Positions 38,854 to 46,941 of a stretch of DNA of 64,000 bases are shown piece by piece; the first letter of the stretch is position 1, and each line of letters begins with the position of its first letter. A program made the translations under genes and the position numbers. The notes beneath the pieces are model-generated. The model searched no databases and was not told where the DNA came from. It saw only the letters and a list, made by a program, of their open reading frames with translations. This stretch comes from an uncultured Alphaproteobacteria bacterium (GTDB lineage: Bacteria; Pseudomonadota; Alphaproteobacteria; HIMB59; GCA-002718135), in assembly GCA_902570155.1 (NCBI GenBank), contig CACFXU010000005.1, forward strand, positions 53,293-117,292, read 5' to 3'.

Positions 38854-40386
38854 TTAAAGTTCTTGATACTTTTCAGCACCGTAATTTGAATATACATCCC
38901 AATTAGGGAAGACCCAATCATCACGAGTTACATTAGCACCGTCTGCTCTTGCCTCTTCAACAGCTTTATCAAGAGCATCTTCATACCTTTGATTACAATC
39001 TTTAAGCTGTGCTTCCACACCTTTAAGTTGTCCAGTATACAACCCTTGAATAACTAGAGCCAAAGAAGGATCTGGTACTCTAGACTTTGCAGCTACAATA
39101 CCAACATCTTTATTTCTTACAATTGGATTAGGTCCAACAAGTATGTTTTCAGCAAACATAGATAAAGCTTGTGCTGATGGTCCGGTTAAACCAGCTTTAG
39201 CAACTGCATCTGGATTAACAGCTGGATCTGCGGCACCAACAGTTTGAGCCCAGTAAATTTGACCTTGCTCAGTTCCCATAAATCTAATCAGATCACCAGC
39301 AAATGGTCCCATTGTACTATTAGCACTTAACCAAAATGTATTTGATCCACCTTCTGCAATGTAAAGTGGTTGCGCTTCTTTTCCATCTGGAACTGGTTCA
39401 CTTGCAATACCGTATTTCCAATTTGGAGCATCTCTACCCCAAACTCCAATACACCAAGGACCCTGGAATATCATTCCTGCTGCACCTTGTGGCATCAAAG
39501 CTCTAGCTTGAGGAGCATTCATACTCATAACTCCTGGGAAAGCGCTACCATCTGATTTTAATTGAAGAAGTAATTCAACTGCTTCCATATATTGATCAGA
39601 TGCAATTTGGAATTTACCATTCTGGAAGTTAATGTGTCTATTTGTAAAACCACCTCTTCCACTATGTGCTCCACCTACTTGTCCAAATGTATGGACAACA
39701 TCTTCCCATCGATTAACTTGGTTTCCACCAATAATCCAACCATAATACTGACCATTACCATTTTTAGTAATTTTTTTAGCAGCATCTCTGATTTCAGAAT
39801 ATGTCATACGACCAGCTTGAGGATCATAACCAGCTTCACTCATATATTTTTCACTATACAGAAGACAAGTTCCCGTTCTCTTATTTGCTGTTAAACATGT
39901 TCCATAAGTCTTTCCATTGAATTGGTTGACACCAGGAAGATAAACACCACTAGGAAACGCACCTAACCATTCGTCGATATTTTCAATGTAGTCATCCCAT
40001 GGTTGTACCCAACCCTCAGATACTGCAACACCAGGATCCATTCCTATCGGTAATTGGAATACATCATGAACAGTTCCATTTCTTATAGCAATTGGAACAA
40101 TTTTATTTATTTCTTTCCATGGCAAACCATCGTATTCAATAGTGATACCTCTTGAAGCTGCATATTCTGGAAAAAGTTTTTTCCAAAAGACACCTTTCAT
40201 GTCACCACTATCAATCCATCGCATATTACCGCCAGTTGTTGGTAATGGTTTTAGTGGATCAGGAATATTAAATTCTCCAGCAAATAGTTTTGAAGGAATA
40301 GATCCTGCTGACATCATTGCACCCGCAGCAAGAGCTCCTTTCATAACTGTACGTCTAGAGATTTTTAAATCTTTTTTCTTCTTCAT
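38854..40386 (-). CDS. Tat-exported sugar ABC transporter solute-binding protein
   Basis: Binding protein of 510 residues, longer than most of its family. The N-terminus has a twin-arginine signal: a basic start, ISRRTVMKGALAAGA with RR at 11-12, and a cleavage region near KLFAGEF at about 36. It would therefore be exported folded through Tat. The mature part contains TGGNMRWIDSGDMKGVFW and several tryptophans suited to sugar stacking. A GGGAGG lies upstream of the ATG. It heads an operon of two permeases and four sulfatases, which suggests a sulfated sugar ligand; that is an inference. Confidence 0.89.
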   Translation of the reverse strand: MKKKKDLKISRRTVMKGALAAGAMMSAGSIPSKLFAGEFNIPDPLKPLPTTGGNMRWIDSGDMKGVFWKKLFPEYAASRGITIEYDGLPWKEINKIVPIAIRNGTVHDVFQLPIGMDPGVAVSEGWVQPWDDYIENIDEWLGAFPSGVYLPGVNQFNGKTYGTCLTANKRTGTCLLYSEKYMSEAGYDPQAGRMTYSEIRDAAKKITKNGNGQYYGWIIGGNQVNRWEDVVHTFGQVGGAHSGRGGFTNRHINFQNGKFQIASDQYMEAVELLLQLKSDGSAFPGVMSMNAPQARALMPQGAAGMIFQGPWCIGVWGRDAPNWKYGIASEPVPDGKEAQPLYIAEGGSNTFWLSANSTMGPFAGDLIRFMGTEQGQIYWAQTVGAADPAVNPDAVAKAGLTGPSAQALSMFAENILVGPNPIVRNKDVGIVAAKSRVPDPSLALVIQGLYTGQLKGVEAQLKDCNQRYEDALDKAVEEARADGANVTRDDWVFPNWDVYSNYGAEKYQEL

Positions 40387-40479
40387 TAATTCCTCCCTAT
40401 TTGCATTTTATTTTACGTGAAATAAGCAAAATAACAATTGAAAATAAATTTAAAATTATGTTAATATTTGTCAGTTTAT
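40387..40479. promoter_or_regulatory. divergent promoter region for the sulfatase/importer operon and the glyoxalase gene
   Basis: 93 bases between divergent genes. For the minus strand a TTGTTA (complement of 40432-40437), a 16-base spacer and TAAAAT (complement of 40410-40415) form a plausible sigma-70 promoter ahead of the binding-protein gene. In DNA this AT-rich such matches occur by chance, so the box assignment is weak even though a promoter is expected here. Confidence 0.4.
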
Positions 40480-40905
40480 ATGAAATATTTACACACAATG
40501 GTGAGGGTTGAGAACATTGATGCTTCCCTAGATTTTTACTGTAACAAACTTGGATTAAAAGAGGTGCGACGAGTTGACAATGAAAAAGGTCGTTTTACCT
40601 TAATATTTTTAGCTGCTGAAAATAGTGATGAAAGAACGGGTCTTCTTGAATTAACCTATAATTGGGATCCTGAAAAATATACTGGGGGAAGAAACTTTGG
40701 TCATCTAGCTTACAGTGTTAACAATATTTATGAAGTGTGTGAGAAATTAATGAACAACGGCGTTACAATTAATAGACCACCTCGTGATGGACATATGGCT
40801 TTTGTTCGCTCTCCCGATGGAATTTCCATTGAGATATTACAAGAAGGGGAATCTTTACCAGAACAGGAACCATGGAAGTCTATGGAAAATTCTGGAAGCT
40901 GGTAA
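40480..40905 (+). CDS. lactoylglutathione lyase-like VOC-family protein (glyoxalase I)
   Basis: 141-residue VOC-fold metalloprotein resembling glyoxalase I, which turns the methylglyoxal-glutathione hemithioacetal into S-lactoylglutathione. The metal ligands fit: H5 (YLHTMVRV), E57 (LLELTYNWD), H75 (FGHLAYSV) and E118 (SIEILQ). I use the ATG at 40480; a TTG four codons upstream is less likely. It is a plus-strand gene inside an otherwise minus-strand block and ends one base before the DUF1479 stop. It could handle methylglyoxal or lactaldehyde-type by-products of sugar breakdown (inference). Confidence 0.86.
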   Translation: MKYLHTMVRVENIDASLDFYCNKLGLKEVRRVDNEKGRFTLIFLAAENSDERTGLLELTYNWDPEKYTGGRNFGHLAYSVNNIYEVCEKLMNNGVTINRPPRDGHMAFVRSPDGISIEILQEGESLPEQEPWKSMENSGSW

Positions 40906-40906
40906 T

Positions 40907-42139
40907 TTATAAAGCTAGTTGTTTTTTTCCTAAAGGAGTTAAGTCGTCAATTGTAGCTCTGTTTTTATAAGTTACTTCATAATCCTCAGCTGCAAAATCA
41001 GGTGGGCTTTTTCCCTCGATAAATTTTTTAGATTGCTTTTGAGCATAAGCTAAATTTTTTTCACAGTAAGGTGTGGATCCAACATACACGACATTTGAAT
41101 AACCTGTTCCAGAATGATGATCTTCCACTGCATGAACTACATCTGGATGCCACCACACTGTATCTCCTGCATTCATTTTTGGAATTGAAACTAATCCTCT
41201 TAATAAAAGAGAGTGATACGTCGAATTAACAGATAATGCTCTTGCTGGTTTAGAACCACATAATTCATTTTGATTTACATCCTCCATTAAGGCTCTTGTT
41301 AAAATAAAAGCCATGGACTTTGCTATTGGTATTAATTGAAGTGTACCATCTCCAGGACCTTGTTGAGTTAAAGCAACCCAACCTTGAAAGGTTCTAAAGA
41401 CATGACTAACAGCGGGAGATTCTATTTCTTTAGTTTTATTTCTATAAGAAGCATTAAAAGGATCATATTCTAGAAATTTATCAGAAAAAACTTTTTCGTA
41501 AACTGATTGATACCCTTTATCTATCCACCTTTCAACTGAGCCAGCATCGCAGTGAGGTGACAATCCTAAAGTTGAGTCTCCGGGTTCTCTTCTTCGAATA
41601 CGATCAGCATAAACAAGTTCTTGATTAGGATCAAAAATTACTTCATCTTTATTTTTGTTGATCCAAAGATTATTTAACCATTTTTTTACTACATCCATTT
41701 CAGCAGATTGTCTTATTTGCACTTGTGTTTTTGACCAATACAATCCAAATATCTGCGGTTTACCTGATTTTAATTCACTGAAATATTTATCCAAGTCAGC
41801 TTTTTTCTTTTGATCTTCATAATAATTATTTTCTTCAATATAATTTTCTAAATCTTTGTTCATTTTATGCATCATACTATCTTCAAAAACATCTCTAATA
41901 ATGACACAACCTTTTTGTTTAACTTCTCTTTCAAATTCTTCTGTATTTGAATTTAAGTCTTGGAATTTAATCTCTGGAATAATTTGTTTATTGTTTTTCT
42001 TTAAGTCTTCTATTTTTATAATTTCACTCAAAATATATTTTTCAATTTTTGAAAAATTTTCTCTAAAATCCTTTGATTTATTTCTTAAAATATTTTTTTC
42101 TTTAATAATTATGTCTTCAATATTTTTTAAATCAATCAT
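40907..42139 (-). CDS. DUF1479 protein, putative 2-oxoglutarate/Fe-type oxygenase
   Basis: 410-residue protein of the DUF1479 (YbiU-like) family, whose cupin-like fold resembles 2-oxoglutarate oxygenases. The first 60 residues are charged and helical. GCVIIRDVFEDSMM then precedes the core, with LSPHCDAGSVERW giving an H196-x-D198 pair. A later WWHPDVVHAVEDHHSG probably holds the distal histidine. It is the last gene of a CUT2 importer operon, seven bases after the desaturase gene. The substrate is unknown and no reaction is established for the family to my knowledge. Confidence 0.8.
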   Translation of the reverse strand: MIDLKNIEDIIIKEKNILRNKSKDFRENFSKIEKYILSEIIKIEDLKKNNKQIIPEIKFQDLNSNTEEFEREVKQKGCVIIRDVFEDSMMHKMNKDLENYIEENNYYEDQKKKADLDKYFSELKSGKPQIFGLYWSKTQVQIRQSAEMDVVKKWLNNLWINKNKDEVIFDPNQELVYADRIRRREPGDSTLGLSPHCDAGSVERWIDKGYQSVYEKVFSDKFLEYDPFNASYRNKTKEIESPAVSHVFRTFQGWVALTQQGPGDGTLQLIPIAKSMAFILTRALMEDVNQNELCGSKPARALSVNSTYHSLLLRGLVSIPKMNAGDTVWWHPDVVHAVEDHHSGTGYSNVVYVGSTPYCEKNLAYAQKQSKKFIEGKSPPDFAAEDYEVTYKNRATIDDLTPLGKKQLAL

Positions 42140-42146
42140 AATTCAA

Positions 42147-43124
42147 TTAAATTTTTACTTTATAATATTTTTCAGGATTAGTTGCCAAAGCTATAACAGA
42201 TGGAAGAACAAGTCTATAAAATTCAAATAAGCTTTTGAAAGGTTTAGGTAATTGATCGTCTATTTCTTTTCTTAATTTTTTAAGATTATAGGAAGGTATC
42301 ATCGGGAACATATGATGTTCTAAATGATATTCCATATGCCAATAAAGAAAACTTAATATTGGGTTTATTCGTACAGAGTAAGTGCTTAAGCGGTGATCTT
42401 TTGTGTCAACTTTAGCTGCTAGATGTTGAGTCACATTAACAGCAAACCAAATTGGCTTCCCAATATAAGTTGGTAAAATAATATAAATTATTGGTAAGAA
42501 AGAACCTAAGTAAAAAGAATATATAATAACTGCTAACCAAATAAAAACATATAATCTTGAGTTCCAAAGAATTTTTTTCTTTTCTTCTTTAGGTGCTGTT
42601 ATATCAATAACTGGAGTGAATTTTCCAAAAGCATGTTTTAAAACTTCAAATTTAATTAATTTATGTGGGTACAATAAATCTGTTAGAGGTATAAAATTCA
42701 AAAAGAATGCAAATAATTCTATCGGTCTTGATACTTGAATTTCGTGATCATAATCATCTTGGGTTTGTAATGTTTTTGAATGATGAAAAGTATGACTCCA
42801 GCGCCATCTAAAACCTTCAAAGTCACACATGAAAGAACTGATGTGGTAAAAAAATTCATTTATCCAACGAGTCTTGAATGCAGTTCGATGAACAGTTTCA
42901 TGCCAGTTTGCTACACTGAACGCATAAATTGTACCATAAATAAAAAAGAATAGATATGTCCACCACGTACCTAAAGTAATGTATGCTAAATATCCTGAAA
43001 TAAATAAAGATAAAAAATAAAAGAAGAAATGGATTAGTCCAGGTAGATCTCTTCTTTTACTTAAGGCTTTTAATTTTTTTCTGTCGACTTCTGGTCTGTA
43101 CCAATCATCGAGATTAACTTCCAT
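42147..43124 (-). CDS. membrane fatty-acid-desaturase-family di-iron enzyme (MocD-like candidate)
   Basis: 325-residue integral membrane di-iron enzyme with the three histidine boxes of the desaturase/hydroxylase superfamily: HETVH at 75-79, HTFHH at 111-115 and HLEHH at 267-271. Hydrophobic helical pairs lie between them. The setting is unusual for lipid desaturation, between a PhyH oxygenase and a DUF1479 protein behind a sugar ABC importer. In rhizobial rhizopine catabolism a member of this superfamily (MocD) works with a Rieske ferredoxin (MocE) and a Gfo/Idh enzyme, and all three kinds occur in this window. A true lipid desaturase is the main alternative. Confidence 0.85.
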   Translation of the reverse strand: MEVNLDDWYRPEVDRKKLKALSKRRDLPGLIHFFFYFLSLFISGYLAYITLGTWWTYLFFFIYGTIYAFSVANWHETVHRTAFKTRWINEFFYHISSFMCDFEGFRWRWSHTFHHSKTLQTQDDYDHEIQVSRPIELFAFFLNFIPLTDLLYPHKLIKFEVLKHAFGKFTPVIDITAPKEEKKKILWNSRLYVFIWLAVIIYSFYLGSFLPIIYIILPTYIGKPIWFAVNVTQHLAAKVDTKDHRLSTYSVRINPILSFLYWHMEYHLEHHMFPMIPSYNLKKLRKEIDDQLPKPFKSLFEFYRLVLPSVIALATNPEKYYKVKI

Positions 43125-43138
43125 GCTTGATAATTAAA

Positions 43139-44074
43139 TTAGTTATCCCAACGATCTAACCATGACCCATCAACTGTAGAGTCAAATTGGTCTTTTTTTG
43201 AAGTCCCTCTAAATTTAGTGTGTTCTTCTTCATAACCTTTAAACCAAGAATCCCAATCAGCTGTATAGCTTGGGTCTTCTGATTTTCTCATTATGATTGG
43301 ATCAACCAAACCAGTATGAAAACCAGCTTCATCTTTTGGATTTTGAAATCTTAGGTCAACACTCCATCTTACATCCTCAGATAAATTTTCAAGTGATCGA
43401 TGAGGAACTAATTGATGTAAAAATAAAACTGAACCAGCCTTCATTTCACAAGTAACGACTTTCTCCTCTGGAATATCTTTGTCTTCAATAAATAAATACC
43501 AAGAATCTTTTACTGAACCATCTTTCTTTTCTAATTTATGATTCAAAACTCTTTCAGGTCTATGTCCTCCAGGAACAACTTGCATGCATCCATTATTTTT
43601 ATTTACATCTAGAAATGGAATCCACGCAGCAGGCTGAGTAGTTTTTTCTGCTCCATCTTTTAAATAAGCAGAATCTTGGTGCCATGGAACTGTCATCCTA
43701 GCTGTCTGAGGTGTTTTAGATCTAATATTCCAAACTGGATGACCAGAAATATCTTTGCCCACCCAATTTTCAACCATATCTAAAAGTTTTTTTGATCCCC
43801 ATAAGTTAGCAAGTGCTGGTTTCAATTCACCTCTATGATGAATTAAAACTGAAGAACCTTTAAAATCTTTTTCGAGAGCAGCTAGTCTTTTAAAAACATC
43901 TTTATCATCATGTTTGTTTGTAATTTTTCCAGCTTGAAAAGCTTTTTCTGCAAAATCATCAACAATTTCTTCAAATTCATTTAATATTGGATTTAACTCA
44001 TCCATACTAAAAACATTTTCAACGATCGTATAACCTTCTTCGTTATATTGTTTTATTTGCGCATCACTAATCAT
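43139..44074 (-). CDS. PhyH-family Fe(II)/2-oxoglutarate dioxygenase
   Basis: 311-residue oxygenase started at the ATG at 44074, which has GGGAGG upstream; an in-frame ATG at 44086 is next to the ATPase stop and lacks one. The triad is H132-x-D134 in VPWHQDSAYL and H225 in LVPHRSLEN, and R236 in DVRWSVDLR likely binds 2-oxoglutarate. It resembles bacterial PhyH enzymes that hydroxylate small metabolites. It lies 14 bases after the CUT2 ATPase gene, so its substrate is probably the imported compound or a derivative. Confidence 0.87.
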   Translation of the reverse strand: MISDAQIKQYNEEGYTIVENVFSMDELNPILNEFEEIVDDFAEKAFQAGKITNKHDDKDVFKRLAALEKDFKGSSVLIHHRGELKPALANLWGSKKLLDMVENWVGKDISGHPVWNIRSKTPQTARMTVPWHQDSAYLKDGAEKTTQPAAWIPFLDVNKNNGCMQVVPGGHRPERVLNHKLEKKDGSVKDSWYLFIEDKDIPEEKVVTCEMKAGSVLFLHQLVPHRSLENLSEDVRWSVDLRFQNPKDEAGFHTGLVDPIIMRKSEDPSYTADWDSWFKGYEEEHTKFRGTSKKDQFDSTVDGSWLDRWDN

Positions 44075-44088
44075 AATTCCTCCCAAAA

Positions 44089-44826
44089 TTATCCATTTAC
44101 TAATAAATCAGTGAGATGATCTATTGTTGTATCCTTTTTATCCAAATCAGCAATTTTTTCGCCTCTTGCCATTACACATAAATGATCAGCAATTGGATAC
44201 ACATGACTCAAGTTGTGAGTAATAAATATTGATGTCACGCCTTGGCTTTTTAATCCTTCTACAAACCTTAGTACTTTATTTGTTTCTTTTACTGATAAGT
44301 GGTTTGTTGGTTCGTCTAATATTAAAACTTTTGATTTAAAATACATTGCTCTTGCAATCACAACACCTTGTCTTTCTCCTCCAGACAATTGGTTAACTGG
44401 TGTATCAGGAGATCGAAGATGCAGTTCAACATCTGTTAATGCTTTCATCGCATCGTCCTGCATGGTTTTAGTTTTCATTAAACCAAAATTGCCAACATTA
44501 TATTGAGTTTGTTCACGTCCAATAAAAATATTTCTTGCAATAGACATTTCAGGGATCAAAGCCGAATACTGATAAATTGTTTCAATACCTAAATTCATTG
44601 CTTCTTTTGTAGATTTAAATTTAACCTTATTACCTTCAAAATATATATGACCTGAGTCAGGTTGATGTGCACCAGATAAGATTTTAATTAATGTTGATTT
44701 ACCAGCACCATTGTCTCCAATAAGACCAACAACAGAGTCTTTTTTTATCTTTAAGCTTAAATCTTTTAAAGCATGAACTCCTGAATAGTATTTGTTTAGA
44801 CCCTCACAAACTATTATATCTTCCAT
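44089..44826 (-). CDS. sugar ABC transporter ATP-binding protein (CUT2, single-domain)
   Basis: 245-residue cytoplasmic ATPase with Walker A GDNGAGKST at 37-45, signature LSGGE at 147-151 and Walker B VLILDEP at 167-173. It is a single nucleotide-binding domain, unlike RbsA-type proteins of ~500 residues with two domains, so it should act as a homodimer as FrcA does. In place of the common EPTAALSVKE it has EPTNHLSVKE. It is two bases after the permease and before the PhyH gene. Confidence 0.92.
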   Translation of the reverse strand: MEDIIVCEGLNKYYSGVHALKDLSLKIKKDSVVGLIGDNGAGKSTLIKILSGAHQPDSGHIYFEGNKVKFKSTKEAMNLGIETIYQYSALIPEMSIARNIFIGREQTQYNVGNFGLMKTKTMQDDAMKALTDVELHLRSPDTPVNQLSGGERQGVVIARAMYFKSKVLILDEPTNHLSVKETNKVLRFVEGLKSQGVTSIFITHNLSHVYPIADHLCVMARGEKIADLDKKDTTIDHLTDLLVNG

Positions 44827-44828
44827 CT

Positions 44829-45809
44829 TTAATCCTTTGCCTTGTTTTGACCAATTCGTGTCGCTCTTCTACTTATATAAGTATTAAACACTACGGCTAT
44901 GATAATTAAAGAACCTAAACCTGCTCTAAACCATTCCGCATCTATTCTAGCCATAATGATTCCACTTTCTAAAAACCTAATTAGTATTGCGCCAATAACG
45001 GCACCAAAAACTGTTCCGATACCTCCAAATAAACTGACACCGCCAATAACTGCTGCAGCAATTGACTCTAGTTCTAATAAGTATCCTTGAGATGGTAATG
45101 GTGCTTCCAATCTAAATGTTTGAATCATTCCAGCAAAGCCAGCTAAGAAACCACATAAGATGAAACAAAACATTTTAACGTTTCCAGTCTTTATTCCCAT
45201 TGAAGATGCTGCGTTTTGATCTCCGCCAGTTGCATAGATCCAGTTACCAACATTACTTCTGTGAAGCATAACACCTAAAACCACGGCAACTAAAAGAGCC
45301 CAGTACAAGGACGCTCTAAATAACTCAAATTGATAAACGAATAACTCATTTGGTAAAATATGAGGAAATGGTGGTGGAAATCCTGCAGTAGCTACAGTTG
45401 TAAGACTTCTAGCAATATAGAGCATTCCAAGAGTTGCGATGAAAGAAGGAATACCAAATCTTAAGGTAATAAATCCATTAACAAAACCAACAATAATACC
45501 AATCATTAATCCTAGAAAAATAGCGAACCAAGGTGGTATCCCTTGATGCACCATTTGTACAATAGTCATAGGGACTAATGCAAAAACAGAGCCTACAGAT
45601 AAATCAAATTCACCTGAGATCATTAATATTGCAATCCCAATAGCAACAATAATATATTCGGGTGTAATACCCATAACTATTCTTATATTTCTTGCATCTA
45701 AAAATCTTTCATTAGCAATATAAAATCCAATCATTATTGCTAGAAACATTAAGAAGGTTGCTACTTCTGGTCTTACTAATAAACTTCTAAGACTAAAATT
45801 TTTACTCAT
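44829..45809 (-). CDS. sugar ABC transporter permease (CUT2, RbsC/FrcC-like)
   Basis: 326-residue permease with about ten hydrophobic segments and RbsC-family blocks such as GEFDLSVGSVFAL, GFVNGFITLRFGIPSFIATLGMLYIARSL, and AAAVIGGVSLFGGIGTVFGAVIGA. It belongs with the RbsB-type binding protein upstream and the single-domain ATPase downstream, giving a complete importer. A terminator-like hairpin separates it from the binding-protein gene. Confidence 0.92.
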   Translation of the reverse strand: MSKNFSLRSLLVRPEVATFLMFLAIMIGFYIANERFLDARNIRIVMGITPEYIIVAIGIAILMISGEFDLSVGSVFALVPMTIVQMVHQGIPPWFAIFLGLMIGIIVGFVNGFITLRFGIPSFIATLGMLYIARSLTTVATAGFPPPFPHILPNELFVYQFELFRASLYWALLVAVVLGVMLHRSNVGNWIYATGGDQNAASSMGIKTGNVKMFCFILCGFLAGFAGMIQTFRLEAPLPSQGYLLELESIAAAVIGGVSLFGGIGTVFGAVIGAILIRFLESGIIMARIDAEWFRAGLGSLIIIAVVFNTYISRRATRIGQNKAKD

Positions 45810-45829
45810 ATTTTTTTTATTTTAAAAAA

Positions 45830-45857
45830 AACCAGGCTCTATTTAAAGAGCCTGGTT
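45830..45857 (-). terminator. terminator-like hairpin between binding-protein and permease genes
   Basis: Perfect 11-bp inverted repeat with a 6-base loop, arms AACCAGGCTCT and AGAGCCTGGTT, seven bases after the stop of the binding-protein gene. On the minus strand a run of U follows, the form of an intrinsic terminator, but the permease gene continues about 20 bases later. It probably lowers downstream expression. Confidence 0.82.
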
Positions 45858-45864
45858 AAGATAT

Positions 45865-46830
45865 TTATCTAACTGACATTCCTTTGAATGATCTGATTGT
45901 TTCAACATCATCAGGACCAATCATAGCTTTACCAGTGTTGATATCTAGTGCACTTAAACCATACTTGTTCATTAAGTATAATTGGTGAACTGACATGTAA
46001 CCTTGGTAGTATGGTTGTTGGTCAACTGTTAGTTGAACATAACCTTTGTCCATTTCTTCGAAAACTACGTCAACTAAGTCAAAACCAGCAAGAAGTATTT
46101 CACCAGGTCCGTAACCTAAGTTTCTTACTGCTGCAGCTGCACCAGCTTCCCAGAAACCTACATCAAGATATGCAGTTGTATTTGGGTTAGCTTGAACATA
46201 AGCTGCCACTCTGTTTCCAACAGTTGAAAGATCTAGACCTGACTCAATTTTCTCATAAGTTACTTTTCTATCAGGGTTAGCTGCTTTGTAATCTTCCATG
46301 AAACGTGCAATACCGTTTCCTCTAGTGTATGCCCATGATTGGTTCATGTCTGCAACACCGATTAGAACGTGAATATCTCCATCAGGAAACATTTCAGAAA
46401 GATTAGCTGTTAATTCATAACCAGCTGCTTCTAAGTCTTGTCCAACATATGCTAGTCTGTTACTACCAGCAGCACCTTCTGGATCATCAGTATTAGCTGT
46501 AATTACTGGAATACCAGCAGCTAATGCTTCATCAACTGCAGCATCAAAGATAGTTGGGTTAGTAATTGTAGTTACGATACCATCAACACCTTGAGCTATT
46601 GAAGACTCTAAGTTTTGTAATTGCTCTTGTTGGTCTCCATCACCTGAAAGAGTTAACATTTGGCAATCAGCATTAATTTGTGCACAAGCATCTTTAAAAC
46701 CTTTGTGAACAGCTGCCCAGAAAGCATTGTTCGTATCACTGTGCATTACGAAGTTAAATTTGTATTCTGCCTTCGCTGAAGTAGCAAAAAGTGCTACAGA
46801 GGCAAGAATAATTGAAGCAATTTTTTTCAT
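45865..46830 (-). CDS. sugar ABC transporter solute-binding protein (CUT2, RbsB-like)
   Basis: Periplasmic binding protein of 321 residues with a signal peptide ending ATSAKA (about 1-21). The mature part starts EYKFNFVMHSDTNNAFWAAVHKGFKDA, the pattern of periplasmic binding protein family 4 (ribose/galactose type). LENLESS-like and VDGIVTTITNP blocks and the hinge GFDLVDVVFEEM also match. A strong GGAGGAAUG site lies at the start. It heads an operon of permease, ATPase and three oxygenase-type enzymes. Ligand unknown; a sugar or cyclitol derivative is likely. Confidence 0.91.
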   Translation of the reverse strand: MKKIASIILASVALFATSAKAEYKFNFVMHSDTNNAFWAAVHKGFKDACAQINADCQMLTLSGDGDQQEQLQNLESSIAQGVDGIVTTITNPTIFDAAVDEALAAGIPVITANTDDPEGAAGSNRLAYVGQDLEAAGYELTANLSEMFPDGDIHVLIGVADMNQSWAYTRGNGIARFMEDYKAANPDRKVTYEKIESGLDLSTVGNRVAAYVQANPNTTAYLDVGFWEAGAAAAVRNLGYGPGEILLAGFDLVDVVFEEMDKGYVQLTVDQQPYYQGYMSVHQLYLMNKYGLSALDINTGKAMIGPDDVETIRSFKGMSVR

Positions 46831-46941
46831 GCATTCCTCCTATAAATAATATTTTCCTAGCAAGAATGGGTATGTAAAACAAGGAGAAATATTGGGAATT
46901 AGGCTGTAAAATTATCGCACTAATCAATAGCTAAGCAAAAT

